A DNA stretch of 64,000 nucleotides from Agrobacterium tumefaciens (GCF_005221325.1 NZ_CP039888.1:2749501-2813500); one strand, 5' to 3'. Positions 46,810 to 55,800 are shown, counted from the stretch's first letter. A program made the numbers and translations. Notes: generated by a model from the sequence alone, not told the origin.

Positions 46810-47229
46810 ATGGCATTTGACGCCACATTGGATATCGGAACGAGGCTGCGGCGTTCAGGGCTGCGGCCCACGCGTCAGCGTGTGGCTTTGGGCGATCTTC
46901 TTTTCGCAAAGGGCGATCGCCACCTGACGGTCGAAGAACTGCATGACGAGGCGGTCACCGCCGGCGTGCCCGTTTCTCTCGCCACGGTCTACAACACGCT
47001 GCATCAGTTCACTGAAGCCGGCCTGATCCGCGTTCTCGCCGTGGAGGGTGCCCGCACCTATTTCGATACGAACGTTTCTGATCACCATCACTTCTTCGTG
47101 GAAGGTGAGAACGAGGTTCTCGATATTCCCATCAACAATCTCCAGATCGACAATCTGCCGGAAGCGCCCGAGGGCATGGAAATCTCCCATGTGGACGTGG
47201 TCATCCGCCTTCGCCGCAAGCGCGGTTGA
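46810..47229 (+). CDS. irr: Iron response regulator Irr (Fur family)
   Basis: Fur-family transcription factor of 139 residues that in Rhizobiales responds to haem status and represses or activates iron genes when iron is low. The winged-helix N-domain includes GLRPTRQRVALGDLLF and SLATVYNTLHQFTEAGL. The dimerisation domain has the three consecutive histidines of Irr (SDHHHFFVE, H92-H94), a haem-sensing site. The N-terminal Cys-Pro haem motif of Bradyrhizobium Irr is absent, as in other Rhizobiaceae. Its place beside fabA is the usual rhizobial order. ATG start at 46810. Confidence 0.93.
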   Translation: MAFDATLDIGTRLRRSGLRPTRQRVALGDLLFAKGDRHLTVEELHDEAVTAGVPVSLATVYNTLHQFTEAGLIRVLAVEGARTYFDTNVSDHHHFFVEGENEVLDIPINNLQIDNLPEAPEGMEISHVDVVIRLRRKRG

Positions 47230-47254
47230 AGTTTCTGTCTGATCGTGGATGTGA

Positions 47255-47286
47255 AAATGGCGCCGATGGGCGCCATTTCTGTTTTC
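47255..47286 (+). terminator. Rho-independent terminator after irr
   Basis: AAATGGCGCC (47255-47264) pairs perfectly with GGCGCCATTT (47269-47278) around GATG, followed by CTGTTTT. It lies 25 bases after the irr stop codon. Confidence 0.85.
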
Positions 47287-47304
47287 AGCGGTCACTTCTA
47301 TATG

Positions 47305-47943
47305 TCACTTCATGACGTCTTCCGGCCGCCTGCCGGGCTTGGCTTTGTAGGGCGGAAAAGTCCAGCCGAAGATCAGCGCGCCTGATCGCACGCAGAAGGC
47401 CGTCAGGAAACCCGCAGCTGATGCGGCATAAAGCGGCGCACCGAGGAAATAGACGATAATGAAGGTGGAAGAGCCCAGAAGCGCGCAGGTGATGTAGATT
47501 TCCGGGCGCAGGAGAACGGAAGGCTCCCCGGCCATAATATCGCGCAAAACACCGCCGAACGTCGCCGTCAGAACGCCGGTGACGATAGCGACGGTTGCCG
47601 AGCCACTTGCAGCGAGACCTTTGGCCGCTCCCATGACGCAATAGGCGGAGAGGCCGAGCGCATCGAGCCAGATCAACACCCGATAACGGGATTCGAAAAG
47701 ATGCGCGGTAAAGAACAGCAGAACCGCGACCGAGACGCAGACGAGAATATAGGTGGGGTTTAGCACCCAGAAGACCGGCGTCCTGCCCAGCACGAGATCG
47801 CGCACCGTGCCGCCGCCAATGCCGGTTGCAGCCGCGAAGAACAGGAAGCCTATCAGGTCGAGCTGCTTGCGCGAGGCGGCCAGAGCGCCGGTTGCGGCAA
47901 AGACGGCGACACCGGCATAATCGAGGAAACCCAGAAGCGTCAT
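47305..47943 (-). CDS. TRIC/UPF0126 family membrane protein (YicG-like)
   Basis: Integral membrane protein of 212 residues with seven predicted helices made of two repeats. The glycine-rich motifs TGIGGGTVRDLVLGRTPVFW and FGGVLRDIMAGEPSVLL are the hallmarks of the bacterial trimeric intracellular cation channel-like family, where a role in cation or glycine flux has been proposed. ATG start at 47943. It is a single gene convergent with irr. Confidence 0.9.
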   Translation of the reverse strand: MTLLGFLDYAGVAVFAATGALAASRKQLDLIGFLFFAAATGIGGGTVRDLVLGRTPVFWVLNPTYILVCVSVAVLLFFTAHLFESRYRVLIWLDALGLSAYCVMGAAKGLAASGSATVAIVTGVLTATFGGVLRDIMAGEPSVLLRPEIYITCALLGSSTFIIVYFLGAPLYAASAAGFLTAFCVRSGALIFGWTFPPYKAKPGRRPEDVMK

Positions 47944-48065
47944 GAAAAGATTCCCCCCGGAAACACAGGCTGAGACACGTCAGTGTCGCGCAAGCACTAA
48001 ACTCTAGGCTGGCCGCCCGGATGATCGCAACATCCATAACCGAAACGGATGCAAAGGAAAATGCC

Positions 48066-48539
48066 GTGCGAATCGCTCTCGTTGCCGCTCTTCAGGCGCT
48101 GGTCCTCTTGATGTTTCCGGTGGCGCTCTCGGCGCAGCAGCAGCTGGTGAGCGACCCGGAGATTTACGAGAAGGATCATTTCCGCAATGAGTGCAAGGTG
48201 GCGGCCTTCGGCGATGACTTCGTCACGCGGCTGGATATCAACAATGACGGCCTGATGGATGCCGTCGTCAATCACGGCGTTCTGGATTGCGACGATGAAA
48301 AGGGCCGCAGCTGCGACGACGAAGGATGCCCCTATAATTTCTACGTCCAGGTGAAAGAGGGCGGTTATCTGATGATCGCGACGGCCCGGATCTACAGCTA
48401 TGATTTCATCAAGCGGTTTGGGAACATGGTTTTTGTGCTGAAGATGCATCCGCGTTATTGCGAGCGCACCGACAAGGAGCCCTGCCTGATGACGGTCAGG
48501 GTCCGAGGCACGAAATTCGTTACGATTTCGCGAAAGTGA
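48066..48539 (+). CDS. Secreted protein with a calcium-loop-like motif, function unknown
   Basis: Exported protein of 157 residues. From a GTG start at 48066 (behind AAAGGAAA) the signal peptide VRIALVAALQALVLLMFPVA ends near ALSA. The mature part has an acidic loop LDINNDGLMDAVVNHG resembling an EF-hand or VCBS calcium loop, and six cysteines, two of them in RSCDDEGCP. ATG 48021 gives a longer form without a cleaner signal peptide. It is convergent with the DUF1275 gene, leaving a 12-base gap. No family is recognised. Confidence 0.7.
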   Translation: MRIALVAALQALVLLMFPVALSAQQQLVSDPEIYEKDHFRNECKVAAFGDDFVTRLDINNDGLMDAVVNHGVLDCDDEKGRSCDDEGCPYNFYVQVKEGGYLMIATARIYSYDFIKRFGNMVFVLKMHPRYCERTDKEPCLMTVRVRGTKFVTISRK

Positions 48540-48551
48540 CGGCGGCAATGA

Positions 48552-49262
48552 TCAGGGTGCGATCCGCCGGATTTTGACCCGCTGATTATAGCGCTGGCGC
48601 AATGAGCGCGGAATGATGAGCGTGGCGATGGCGACGGCGAAAACCGCGCCTGCAACCACCCACAGGGCATCGGACTGGAGCGTTGCGCCGAGAACGGCAC
48701 CGCAGATCGCACCGCTCAGCATGCCGAGCCACGGAACGATCTGGATACCCCAGTCAAAGCTCCGGTCACCGAGAAGAAAGCGGCCGATGCCGCGGCCGAA
48801 GCGGGAAAGAGCGCCTGTCACATAGGTAAGCCCGATCGGCAGCCCTTCTATATGCTCCACGGCGGCATTGACCATGCCCATGGCGAAAACCACGAGGTAA
48901 AACTGCGCGAGAGCGAAGGCATCGCCGCGCAGCAATGCGGCAACCGCCACCAATGACCCCACGCCTAAGAGAACGGCAAAGATCCGCCGCTCGAACTTAT
49001 GCGCCACCACGATGCCGCCGGCATTGCCCGCCACGAAAGCAACGATGGCGAAAAGCAGTTTCGCGGCGTGGGAATAGAGACCCGCTTGCGCCGAGACGGC
49101 GGCGCGGGTGGTGTTGCCGGTCATGAACGATACGAAGTCGCCTGAAATATGCAGGCCCACCGCATCCGTCATGCCCGCTATGAAGGAGATGGCGGCCACC
49201 AGCGCAATTCCGGTTCCGGTGCGCCTTGCCCTGATGATATTGCGACGTCTTTGTCTGGTCAT
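48552..49262 (-). CDS. DUF1275 (YoaK) family membrane protein
   Basis: Integral membrane protein of 236 residues with six or seven predicted helices. Family features are the GMTDAVGLHISGDFVSFMTG block with its MTGN motif near the N-terminus and the central GLPIGLTYVTGALSRFG. A basic N-terminus (RQRRRNIIRARR) fits a cytoplasmic start. Function is unknown across the family. ATG start at 49262; it is divergent from the NitT/TauT-type ABC operon. Confidence 0.88.
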   Translation of the reverse strand: MTRQRRRNIIRARRTGTGIALVAAISFIAGMTDAVGLHISGDFVSFMTGNTTRAAVSAQAGLYSHAAKLLFAIVAFVAGNAGGIVVAHKFERRIFAVLLGVGSLVAVAALLRGDAFALAQFYLVVFAMGMVNAAVEHIEGLPIGLTYVTGALSRFGRGIGRFLLGDRSFDWGIQIVPWLGMLSGAICGAVLGATLQSDALWVVAGAVFAVAIATLIIPRSLRQRYNQRVKIRRIAP

Positions 49263-49316
49263 GGGAAGCTCGATATCGAAAAACAGCGGACCGACAGGTA
49301 GGCCGTGTTATCCTAT

Positions 49317-49324
49317 GTCTAGAA
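49317..49324. promoter_or_regulatory. Possible second HutC-type half-conserved operator
   Basis: GTCTAGAA matches 7 of 8 bases of the core GTCTAGAC found perfectly at 49378. The two centres are 61 bases apart in the same intergenic region, so looping or cooperative binding is conceivable. Confidence 0.35.
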
Positions 49325-49374
49325 TGCCGGAGGGCCGGTTTGCAATCTTTCCGGAGGTGTTCGAGCGCTTCTGT

Positions 49375-49388
49375 TTTGTCTAGACAAA
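49375..49388. promoter_or_regulatory. Probable HutC-family operator upstream of the ABC operon
   Basis: TTTGTCTAGACAAA is a perfect 14-base palindrome whose core GTCTAGAC fits the GTMTAKAC form described for HutC-subfamily GntR regulators. It sits 80 bases before the binding-protein start codon, and the operon ends with a HutC-type gene, so autoregulation is likely. Confidence 0.72.
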
Positions 49389-49467
49389 TATAAAATCCCT
49401 GCCTACCATGCCTCAAATAAGGCGAAAAACAACATCGCACAAAAATAAATCAAAAGGGGTCCGGATC

Positions 49468-50409
49468 ATGAAAAGAACGTGGGTTCTCGCCACTATTGCA
49501 GCACTTGCCTCATCCGCTTCCGCCTATGCCGAAACGTCGGTGACGATCGGCATGTCCGGCTGGACGGGTTTTGCACCGCTGACGCTTGCCAAACAGGCCG
49601 GCATTTTCGAAAAGAACGGCCTGAAGGTCGATATCAAGAAGATACCGCAGGCCAGCCGTCATCTCGCTCTCGCTTCGGGTGACATCCAATGCGCCGCCAC
49701 CACGGTGGAAACATGGATCGCCTGGAACGCCAACGGTGTGAAATCCACCCAGATTTTCCAGATGGATAAGTCGCACGGTGCCGATGGCATCGCGGTGCGC
49801 GGCGATGTCTCGAAAATAGCGGACCTCAAGGGCAAGACCGTCGCCGCGTCCGCGCCGGGCACCTCGCCTTATTTCTTCCTTGCCTGGATCCTCAAGGAAA
49901 ATGGCCTGACGCTGAAGGACGTGAAGATCGTCAACCTTGAACCGGGACCGGCCGCGCAGGCTTTCGTCGCCGGCCAGAATGATGCGGCCATGACCTATGA
50001 GCCCTATCTCTCCACCGTGCGCGCCGCTCCTGACAAGGGCAAGATTCTTGCCACGACGCTGGATTATCCCGCGGTCATGGATACCTTCGGCTGCACGCCG
50101 GACTTCCTGAAGGCCAATCCGCAGGCGGCCAAGGCGCTGGCGGACAGCTATTTCCAGGCGCTGGAACTCATCAAGGCCGACCCGGAAAAGTCCTATGCGA
50201 CGATGGGAGCGGATGTGAAACAGGCGGGCGAGGCTTTTGCCGCTTCGGCAAAATTTCTCGAATGGCAGGACAAGGCCGCCAACCAGAAATTCTTCGAAGG
50301 TGAATTCAAGACATTCTCCGAAAAGTCGGCGGATCTGCTTCTTGAAATCGGCGTGATAAAGTCGAAACCCGATCTTTCGACGCTCGCGGATACGTCTTTC
50401 ATCAAGTGA
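49468..50409 (+). CDS. NitT/TauT-type ABC transporter substrate-binding protein
   Basis: Periplasmic binding protein of 313 residues with a signal peptide (MKRTWVLATIAALASSASA-YA). The mature part opens TSVTIGMSGWTGFAPLTLAK, followed by an ASGDIQCAATTVETWIAW segment and DLKGKTVAASAPGTSPYFF, typical of the SsuA/TauA/ThiY-like fold. The start is ATG 49468 behind AAGGGG. It opens an operon with a permease, an ATPase and a HutC-type repressor. Ligands of this family include taurine, sulfonates, nitrate and pyrimidines; the sequence does not decide between them. Confidence 0.88.
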   Translation: MKRTWVLATIAALASSASAYAETSVTIGMSGWTGFAPLTLAKQAGIFEKNGLKVDIKKIPQASRHLALASGDIQCAATTVETWIAWNANGVKSTQIFQMDKSHGADGIAVRGDVSKIADLKGKTVAASAPGTSPYFFLAWILKENGLTLKDVKIVNLEPGPAAQAFVAGQNDAAMTYEPYLSTVRAAPDKGKILATTLDYPAVMDTFGCTPDFLKANPQAAKALADSYFQALELIKADPEKSYATMGADVKQAGEAFAASAKFLEWQDKAANQKFFEGEFKTFSEKSADLLLEIGVIKSKPDLSTLADTSFIK

Positions 50410-50505
50410 GAGAAAAAGGCGGCCGCAGCCCTTCGGGGAATGGCGCAGCCAGTGGCAAGGGTGCGAGCGTTTATTGTGCGTCATTGAAGGCGCACGCGCT
50501 CTGAT

Positions 50506-50533
50506 GGCGCGGCGAAAGTGCCGCGCCGGTTTT
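50506..50533 (+). terminator. Hairpin with short T-run after the binding-protein gene
   Basis: GGCGCGGC (50506-50513) pairs perfectly with GCCGCGCC (50520-50527) around a 6-base loop, then GG and four T's. It lies between the binding-protein and permease genes and resembles the elements at 8220, 17384 and 63903. Confidence 0.6.
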
Positions 50534-50549
50534 CCGGACAGGCGATAGA

Positions 50550-51323
50550 ATGCAACCTCTTCAACCCATCAAGAACAGCACGAGGATCATCCTCGGCATC
50601 CTGTTCTTCGTGCTGTTTTTCTCCGCCTGGGGCTTTGCGACGCTCGGCGGTTTCGTGTCGCCGACCTTTCTGGCCGACCCGATTACCATGCTGAAGGACG
50701 GCATCTACCTGCTGACCGATCAGGGCTTTGCCGGCGATATCGGCATGACCATCTGGCGCGTGGTGGGCGGTTTTGTGCTGGCATCGCTGATTGCCGTGCC
50801 TGTTGGTATCGCCATGGGAGCATACAAGCCGATCGAGGCGCTGCTTGAACCCTTCGTTTCCTTTGCCCGCTATCTTCCGGCCTCCGCTTTCGTGCCGCTT
50901 CTCATTCTGTGGGCCGGCATCGGCGAAATGCAAAAGCTGCTGGTGATCTTCATCGGTGCGGTCTTCCAGATCATCCTGATGGTGGCCGTGGCGGTTGCCG
51001 GCACGCGGCGCGATCTGGTGGAGGCCGCCTATACGCTGGGTGCAAAAGACCGGGGCGTGGTGCGCCGTGTTCTCATCCCTGCCAATGCGCCCGACATCGC
51101 TGAAATCCTGCGTCTCGTTCTCGGCTGGGCCTGGACCTATGTCATCGTTGCGGAACTGATCGGTGCCTCCTCGGGCATCGGCTATATGATCATCAACAGC
51201 CAGGCGCTGATGGCGACCGGCCAGATTATCTTCGGCATCATCGTCATCGGTGTCATCGGCCTTATCTCGGATTTCGCGTTCAAATCGCTGAACCGGAAGC
51301 TTTTCGCCTGGAGGCTTGCCTGA
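50550..51323 (+). CDS. NitT/TauT-type ABC transporter permease
   Basis: Inner-membrane permease of 257 residues with six predicted helices. The conserved cytoplasmic loop EAAYTLGAKDRGVVRRVLIP with its EAA motif couples to the ATPase. The YLPASAFVPLLILWAGIGE segment is typical of the SsuC/TauC branch. ATG start at 50550. Its TGA overlaps the ATPase ATG by one base (TGATG). Confidence 0.93.
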   Translation: MQPLQPIKNSTRIILGILFFVLFFSAWGFATLGGFVSPTFLADPITMLKDGIYLLTDQGFAGDIGMTIWRVVGGFVLASLIAVPVGIAMGAYKPIEALLEPFVSFARYLPASAFVPLLILWAGIGEMQKLLVIFIGAVFQIILMVAVAVAGTRRDLVEAAYTLGAKDRGVVRRVLIPANAPDIAEILRLVLGWAWTYVIVAELIGASSGIGYMIINSQALMATGQIIFGIIVIGVIGLISDFAFKSLNRKLFAWRLA

Positions 51324-52108
51324 TGAGCGAACTCCTTATCAAGGGCGTCAGCCGCACTTTTCCGGGCGTACAGGGCGGGCAGCCGACGCTTGCCCTGCAG
51401 CCGACCAATCTGGAAATCCCACGCAATGACTTCGTCACCATCCTCGGTCCGTCAGGATGTGGAAAATCAACCTTGCTGCGCATCATCGCCGGCCTCGACC
51501 GTCCGACGACGGGCGAAGTCCTGTTGTCCGGCCGCGCGGTGACCGGTCCGGGCGCGGATCGCGGCATGGTGTTCCAGTCCTACACGCTGTTTCCCTGGCT
51601 GACGATCCGTGAAAACGTCGCCTTCGGCCTGCGCGAGCGCGGCGTTGCCGAAAAGGAAAAATGGGAGATCGTCGACAGCTATATCGACAAGGTCGGCCTG
51701 CGCGGTTTCGAAAACCATTGGCCGAAACAGCTGTCCGGCGGCATGCAGCAGAGAACGGCAATTGCCCGTGCCTTGGCGAATGGGCCGAAAATCCTGCTGC
51801 TCGATGAGCCTTTCGGCGCCCTCGACAATCAGACGCGCGGCCTGATGCAGGAATTGCTGCTCGGCATCTGGGAGCGTGAGCAGAAGACGGTCATTTTCGT
51901 CACCCATGATATCGAGGAGGCGGTCTTCATGGCCTCGCGTGTCGTGACCATGTCCGCAAGGCCGGGCCGCATCAAGTCGATCACGCCGGTCGACCTGCCG
52001 CATCCGCGTCACTACACCGTCAAGGCGAGCCCGGAATTTTCGCAACTACGGGCGAAACTCACGGAGGAAATACGCAGCGAGGCGATTGCCGCCGCTGCCC
52101 ATGGATAG
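51323..52108 (+). CDS. NitT/TauT-type ABC transporter ATP-binding protein
   Basis: ATPase of 261 residues with Walker A GPSGCGKSTLL, Q loop VFQSYTLFPWLT, signature LSGGMQQR, Walker B ILLLDEPFGALD and the switch His in VIFVTHDIEEAV. It resembles SsuB/TauB. The ATG at 51323 overlaps the permease stop, so translation is coupled. The HutC-type gene follows after 34 bases. Confidence 0.94.
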   Translation: MSELLIKGVSRTFPGVQGGQPTLALQPTNLEIPRNDFVTILGPSGCGKSTLLRIIAGLDRPTTGEVLLSGRAVTGPGADRGMVFQSYTLFPWLTIRENVAFGLRERGVAEKEKWEIVDSYIDKVGLRGFENHWPKQLSGGMQQRTAIARALANGPKILLLDEPFGALDNQTRGLMQELLLGIWEREQKTVIFVTHDIEEAVFMASRVVTMSARPGRIKSITPVDLPHPRHYTVKASPEFSQLRAKLTEEIRSEAIAAAAHG

Positions 52109-52142
52109 TTGATCCGGCAAAGGGGAGGAGAGAAGTATCGGG

Positions 52143-52880
52143 ATGAGGAGCACAGGTGCCGATCTTCAGGAAAAATCGCTGCACGAGCGCATCCGCAACG
52201 ATGTCGAGCGCCACATCATGTCGGGCGAATGGCCGCCGGGCTATCGTATTCCCTTCGAGCACGAAATGACCCGGCAATATGCCTGTTCGCGCATGACGGT
52301 GAACAAGGCGCTCGGCGAACTGGTGCAGCGTGGCCTGATTGAAAGACGCCGGCGTCTCGGCACCTTCGTTCGCCAGCCTCATGCGCAATCCGCCGTGCTG
52401 GAAATCCACGATATCGAGCGGGAGGTGCAGGCGCTCGGTCTCGTTTACGGCTACCGGCTTGATAAACGACGGCTGCGCCCTGCGGGCAAGGAAGATGGCA
52501 AGGCCATGGCGCTTGCCGCCGATGCCCTGGTTCTGGAACTCACCTGCACGCATTTTGCCGGTGGCGTTCCCTTCTGCCTTGAGGAACGCATTATCAATGT
52601 CACCGCCGTTCCCGAGGCGGAAGGCACTGATTTTTCGCAGGTCGGGCCGGGAGCCTGGCTGCTGAAAATGGTACCGTGGAGCGCGGCCGAACATCGCATC
52701 AGCGCTGTCTCCGCAGACCGCAAAAACGCCGCGGCGCTGGGTATAGCCTCCGGTGCGGCCTGTCTGGTCATCGATCGCCGCACCTGGCATGGGGCGGATT
52801 ACATCACCAGTGTCCGGGTTACCTATCCCGGAGACCGGCATGCCCTGGTTGCGCAGTTTTCACCTTCTCAAAACAGCTGA
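52143..52880 (+). CDS. GntR-family regulator, HutC subfamily (UTRA domain)
   Basis: Transcriptional repressor of 245 residues. The N-terminal winged helix-turn-helix (HIMSGEWPPGYRIPFEHEMT, then CSRMTVNKALGELVQRGLIE and RRRLGTFV) is followed by a UTRA ligand-binding domain beginning near residue 85. It resembles histidine-utilisation repressors, but there are no hut catabolic genes here. It is placed last in an ABC importer operon, so its effector is probably the transported compound or a product of it. A matching palindrome lies upstream of the operon. Confidence 0.88.
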   Translation: MRSTGADLQEKSLHERIRNDVERHIMSGEWPPGYRIPFEHEMTRQYACSRMTVNKALGELVQRGLIERRRRLGTFVRQPHAQSAVLEIHDIEREVQALGLVYGYRLDKRRLRPAGKEDGKAMALAADALVLELTCTHFAGGVPFCLEERIINVTAVPEAEGTDFSQVGPGAWLLKMVPWSAAEHRISAVSADRKNAAALGIASGAACLVIDRRTWHGADYITSVRVTYPGDRHALVAQFSPSQNS

Positions 52881-52927
52881 AACTGCTTGCGCGGTCAATT
52901 TTTTGTAAAGAAGAGTTTACGGGTAGC

Positions 52928-52955
52928 CTTTTGACAATATAATAGTTGTCAAAAG
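52928..52955. promoter_or_regulatory. Perfect inverted repeat upstream of exbB, possible operator
   Basis: CTTTTGACAA (52928-52937) and TTGTCAAAAG (52946-52955) are perfect 10-base arms around TATAATAG. The spacer contains a TATAAT that could be a -10 box, so a bound regulator would block the promoter. It is 117 bases before exbB and has no T-run on either side, arguing against a terminator. It does not fit the RirA form TGA-N9-TCA. Confidence 0.55.
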
Positions 52956-53072
52956 AACTCAGGTTTATTATCGGAACGTCAAGCTTACACGACGACGTCC
53001 GTTCATGGCCCCGGTTTTCAGGACCGGTCAATCTGCGGATGAGTTCATCGACGGAAATCCGGGATAAAAATT

Positions 53073-54227
53073 ATGTCAGCCGAGACCTCAACTTCATCCG
53101 CATCTTTCAACAGTGCAAATGCAACACGGCGCCTCTCCCTTGCCATGACTGTCGCCTTGCTGACGGGCCTGAGTGCCGGTGCGGTTTTTGCTCAGTCGGC
53201 CCCTGAAACACAGATTCAATCCGCGCCACAGACGCAAACGGTTCAGCCCTCACAGGCGCCGGCAGCTCCCGCAACGCAGAGCGCACCAACCGTCGAGCCT
53301 GCCGCAACCGCACAGCCATCATCGCCGCAACCAGCGCCCGCTCAATCTGCAAGCGATCCCGCGCCGGCGCCCCAGGGTACTGCGCCGCAGCCGGCGCAGA
53401 CCGAGCAACCCGCACAGACGAACCAGACGGCAGCGCCGGGCGAAACCTCCACCCCGCTAGAGCCCGTCAGCGCCGAGCCGGCCAGTGCCGAACGTCGCGC
53501 GGACATCCCGCACAACCTGTCCCCGTGGGGCATGTTCATGGCGGCGGACTGGGTCGTGAAGGGCGTCATGATCGGTCTTGCCTTCGCCTCGCTCGTCACC
53601 TGGACGGTCTGGGTGGCGAAATCGATCGAGCTCGCAGGTGCGCGCGTGCGTGCCGGCTCGACGCTCAAGGTCATTCGCCGGGCAAAAACACTTGCCGAGG
53701 CCACCGATGCCGTCGAGAAGAAAGGCGGACCCGCGGCGCTGATGCTGCGCATGGCAAGCCACGAAATGCAGCTTTCCGATGCGGTGGTCGGACACACGGA
53801 TGGCGGCGGTATCAAGGAGCGTGTCTCTTCGGCGCTGTCGCGTATCGAAACCCATGCGGGTCGCCGTATGTCTCGCGGAACGGGTGTTCTGGCGACCATC
53901 GGTTCCACCGCGCCCTTCGTTGGCCTCTTCGGCACGGTCTGGGGCATCATGAATTCCTTCATCAGCATTTCGGAATCGCAGACCACCAATCTCGCCGTTG
54001 TCGCCCCCGGTATTGCGGAAGCGCTTCTCGCCACCGCCATCGGCCTTGTCGCGGCCATTCCGGCCGTGGTGATCTACAACGTCTTCGCCCGCTCGATTAC
54101 CGGATACCGTCATCTGTTGGCGGATGCCGCAGCCGGTGTGGAGCGCCTCGTCAGCCGCGACCTCGATTTTCGCCGCATTCCGCCGGGCAGCGCCAGCAAG
54201 CCTGCCGTGTCGCTGGTTGGACGGTGA
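53073..54227 (+). CDS. exbB: TonB-system proton channel protein ExbB
   Basis: Inner-membrane protein of 384 residues that with ExbD uses proton motive force to drive TonB. It has a signal-like N-terminus ending near [10 protein letters not shown], then about 100 residues rich in Pro, Gln and Ala, three transmembrane helices, and the ExbB/TolQ motifs [20 protein letters not shown] and [20 protein letters not shown]. The long low-complexity N-terminal region is seen in several proteobacterial ExbB proteins and makes this longer than the E. coli form (244). ATG start at 53073; exbD follows after 6 bases. Confidence 0.95.
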   Translation: MSAETSTSSASFNSANATRRLSLAMTVALLTGLSAGAVFAQSAPETQIQSAPQTQTVQPSQAPAAPATQSAPTVEPAATAQPSSPQPAPAQSASDPAPAPQGTAPQPAQTEQPAQTNQTAAPGETSTPLEPVSAEPASAERRADIPHNLSPWGMFMAADWVVKGVMIGLAFASLVTWTVWVAKSIELAGARVRAGSTLKVIRRAKTLAEATDAVEKKGGPAALMLRMASHEMQLSDAVVGHTDGGGIKERVSSALSRIETHAGRRMSRGTGVLATIGSTAPFVGLFGTVWGIMNSFISISESQTTNLAVVAPGIAEALLATAIGLVAAIPAVVIYNVFARSITGYRHLLADAAAGVERLVSRDLDFRRIPPGSASKPAVSLVGR

Positions 54228-54233
54228 CCGGTC

Positions 54234-54737
54234 ATGGCTGGCGGTATTCGCGACAATAGCGGAGACGATCTCTCCGAAAACCACGAAATCAATGTCACGC
54301 CCTTCATCGACGTGATGCTGGTTCTGCTCATCATCTTCATGGTGGCCGCGCCGCTGGCGACCGTCGATGTGAATGTCGATCTGCCCGCATCCACCGCCAA
54401 GCCGGCGGAGCGACCGGAAGAGCCGCTTTATCTGACGGTCAAGGACGATCTCTCGCTCAACCTCGGCAATGATGCGGTTGCCCGCGAGGCACTGGCGGCA
54501 GCGATCGACCTCCAGACGGGCGGCAAGAAGGATACGCGCATCTTCCTGCGTGCCGACAAGGCCGTTGATTACGGTCACTTCATGGAAATCATGAACCTCC
54601 TGCGTGATGCCGGCTATCTGAAGATCGCCCTTGTCGGGCTGGAAAACGCGGCTGCGGCGTCTCAGCCTGTTGGTTCCAATACGGCCCAACCCTCTGGCCA
54701 GCCTGCCGCGCCGGCAGGGCAGGGAACTGCGCCATGA
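54234..54737 (+). CDS. exbD: TonB-system protein ExbD
   Basis: Protein of 167 residues with one transmembrane helix bearing the essential Asp (INVTPFIDVMLVLLIIFMVA), then a periplasmic domain (TRIFLRADKAVDYGHFMEIM) typical of ExbD/TolR. The C-terminus carries about 25 extra Ala/Gln/Pro-rich residues (QPSGQPAAPAGQG), echoing the low-complexity region of ExbB. It overlaps tonB by 4 bases (ATGA). Confidence 0.95.
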   Translation: MAGGIRDNSGDDLSENHEINVTPFIDVMLVLLIIFMVAAPLATVDVNVDLPASTAKPAERPEEPLYLTVKDDLSLNLGNDAVAREALAAAIDLQTGGKKDTRIFLRADKAVDYGHFMEIMNLLRDAGYLKIALVGLENAAAASQPVGSNTAQPSGQPAAPAGQGTAP

Positions 54738-55657
54738 CTGAAAACGGCTACCCGCAGGCCCGCCATTCCCGTATTGGGGAAGTGGTGCTGTGGTCTGCCG
54801 CGGCGCTGCTCATGCTGAGCGTTCATGCCGGTTTTGCCTATTATCTGATGCAGGAGCCCGAGGAGCAGGATGCTGGCGGGCAGCCGCCTGCCGCGATCAT
54901 GATTGAAATGGCCGCGATACCGGAAGCCGTCAAAACCGAGGAAACGACGCAGGCGCAGGATGTCGAAGACACCCAGGAGGTGAAGAGCGACAGCAGCGAA
55001 CCGGTGGAGGAAGCTGCTCCGGAAGAGCCGCCCCCGCCGGAACCGGTTGCGGAAACGCCGCCGCCTGAGCCCGTGCAGCCGCCCGAACCGCCGGTCGAGG
55101 AGATCGTCGAACCGCAGGAAATTCCCGAGCCGGTAGAGCCGATCGACCCCGTTCAGGAACAGATGATGGCGGAACTCGAAAACGTCGAGGTGCCCTTGCC
55201 CGTCATGCGGCCGCCACCACCACCTGCCGAAAAGAAGGTGGAAAAGACAGAGCCGGAAGAGAAAAAGAAGGTCGAGCGACAAAGGCCCAAGCCGCAGCAG
55301 GCATCGGAGTTGCGCGAAACGGCAAAGGCGGAGGCCCAGCAGTCCGACCGGACGGCGGCATCGCGCAGCAATGCCGGCTTCTTCTCGTCGCCGTCCATGT
55401 CAAAGGCTGATTGGGACGCAAAAGTACGCTCGGCAATGCAACGGCGACTGGCCCGTGCGGCTGGAAAATCCGGAATGGCCATTACGGTGTCATTCAAGAT
55501 AGATAGCGGCGGATCCGTAGGCGGTGCGAGGATCCTTTCGTCCACTGGTGACGCGGCGATGGACCAGAAGCTTCTGGCCGTCATACAAAAAGCGTCAGTC
55601 TCACCGCCGCCAGCGGGCGCAAATACCAGTTTTACCCTACCGGTTCTTTTCAAGTAG
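54734..55657 (+). CDS. tonB: Energy transducer TonB
   Basis: Protein of 307 residues with an N-terminal membrane anchor (about residues 16-38), a long periplasmic Pro/Glu-rich stretch (EEPPPPEPVAETPPPEPVQ and more, about residues 90-190) and a C-terminal TonB domain (WDAKVRSAMQRRLARAAGK, GARILSSTGDAAMDQ, FTLPVLFK). It spans the periplasm to energise outer-membrane siderophore or haem receptors. It is the last gene of exbB-exbD-tonB. No receptor gene lies in the window. Confidence 0.94.
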   Translation: MTENGYPQARHSRIGEVVLWSAAALLMLSVHAGFAYYLMQEPEEQDAGGQPPAAIMIEMAAIPEAVKTEETTQAQDVEDTQEVKSDSSEPVEEAAPEEPPPPEPVAETPPPEPVQPPEPPVEEIVEPQEIPEPVEPIDPVQEQMMAELENVEVPLPVMRPPPPPAEKKVEKTEPEEKKKVERQRPKPQQASELRETAKAEAQQSDRTAASRSNAGFFSSPSMSKADWDAKVRSAMQRRLARAAGKSGMAITVSFKIDSGGSVGGARILSSTGDAAMDQKLLAVIQKASVSPPPAGANTSFTLPVLFK

Positions 55658-55673
55658 GGCTGGAACAGCATGC

Positions 55674-55706
55674 GGCCATCCCGACTCTGAAGAGGACGGG
55701 ATGGCC
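55674..55706 (+). terminator. Hairpin after tonB, possible terminator
   Basis: GGCCATCCCG (55674-55683) pairs perfectly with CGGGATGGCC (55697-55706) around a 13-base loop, 16 bases after tonB. Only a delayed T-run (CATTTTCC) follows, so termination may be partial. Confidence 0.55.
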
Positions 55707-55800
55707 AGTTCATTTTCCATGTTGATTTGCAGCGACCCTATACCGCAGAGTGGGGCCAAGACGTCCCATCGCATGCAAGCCAACAGGAATAGCGAAAATC

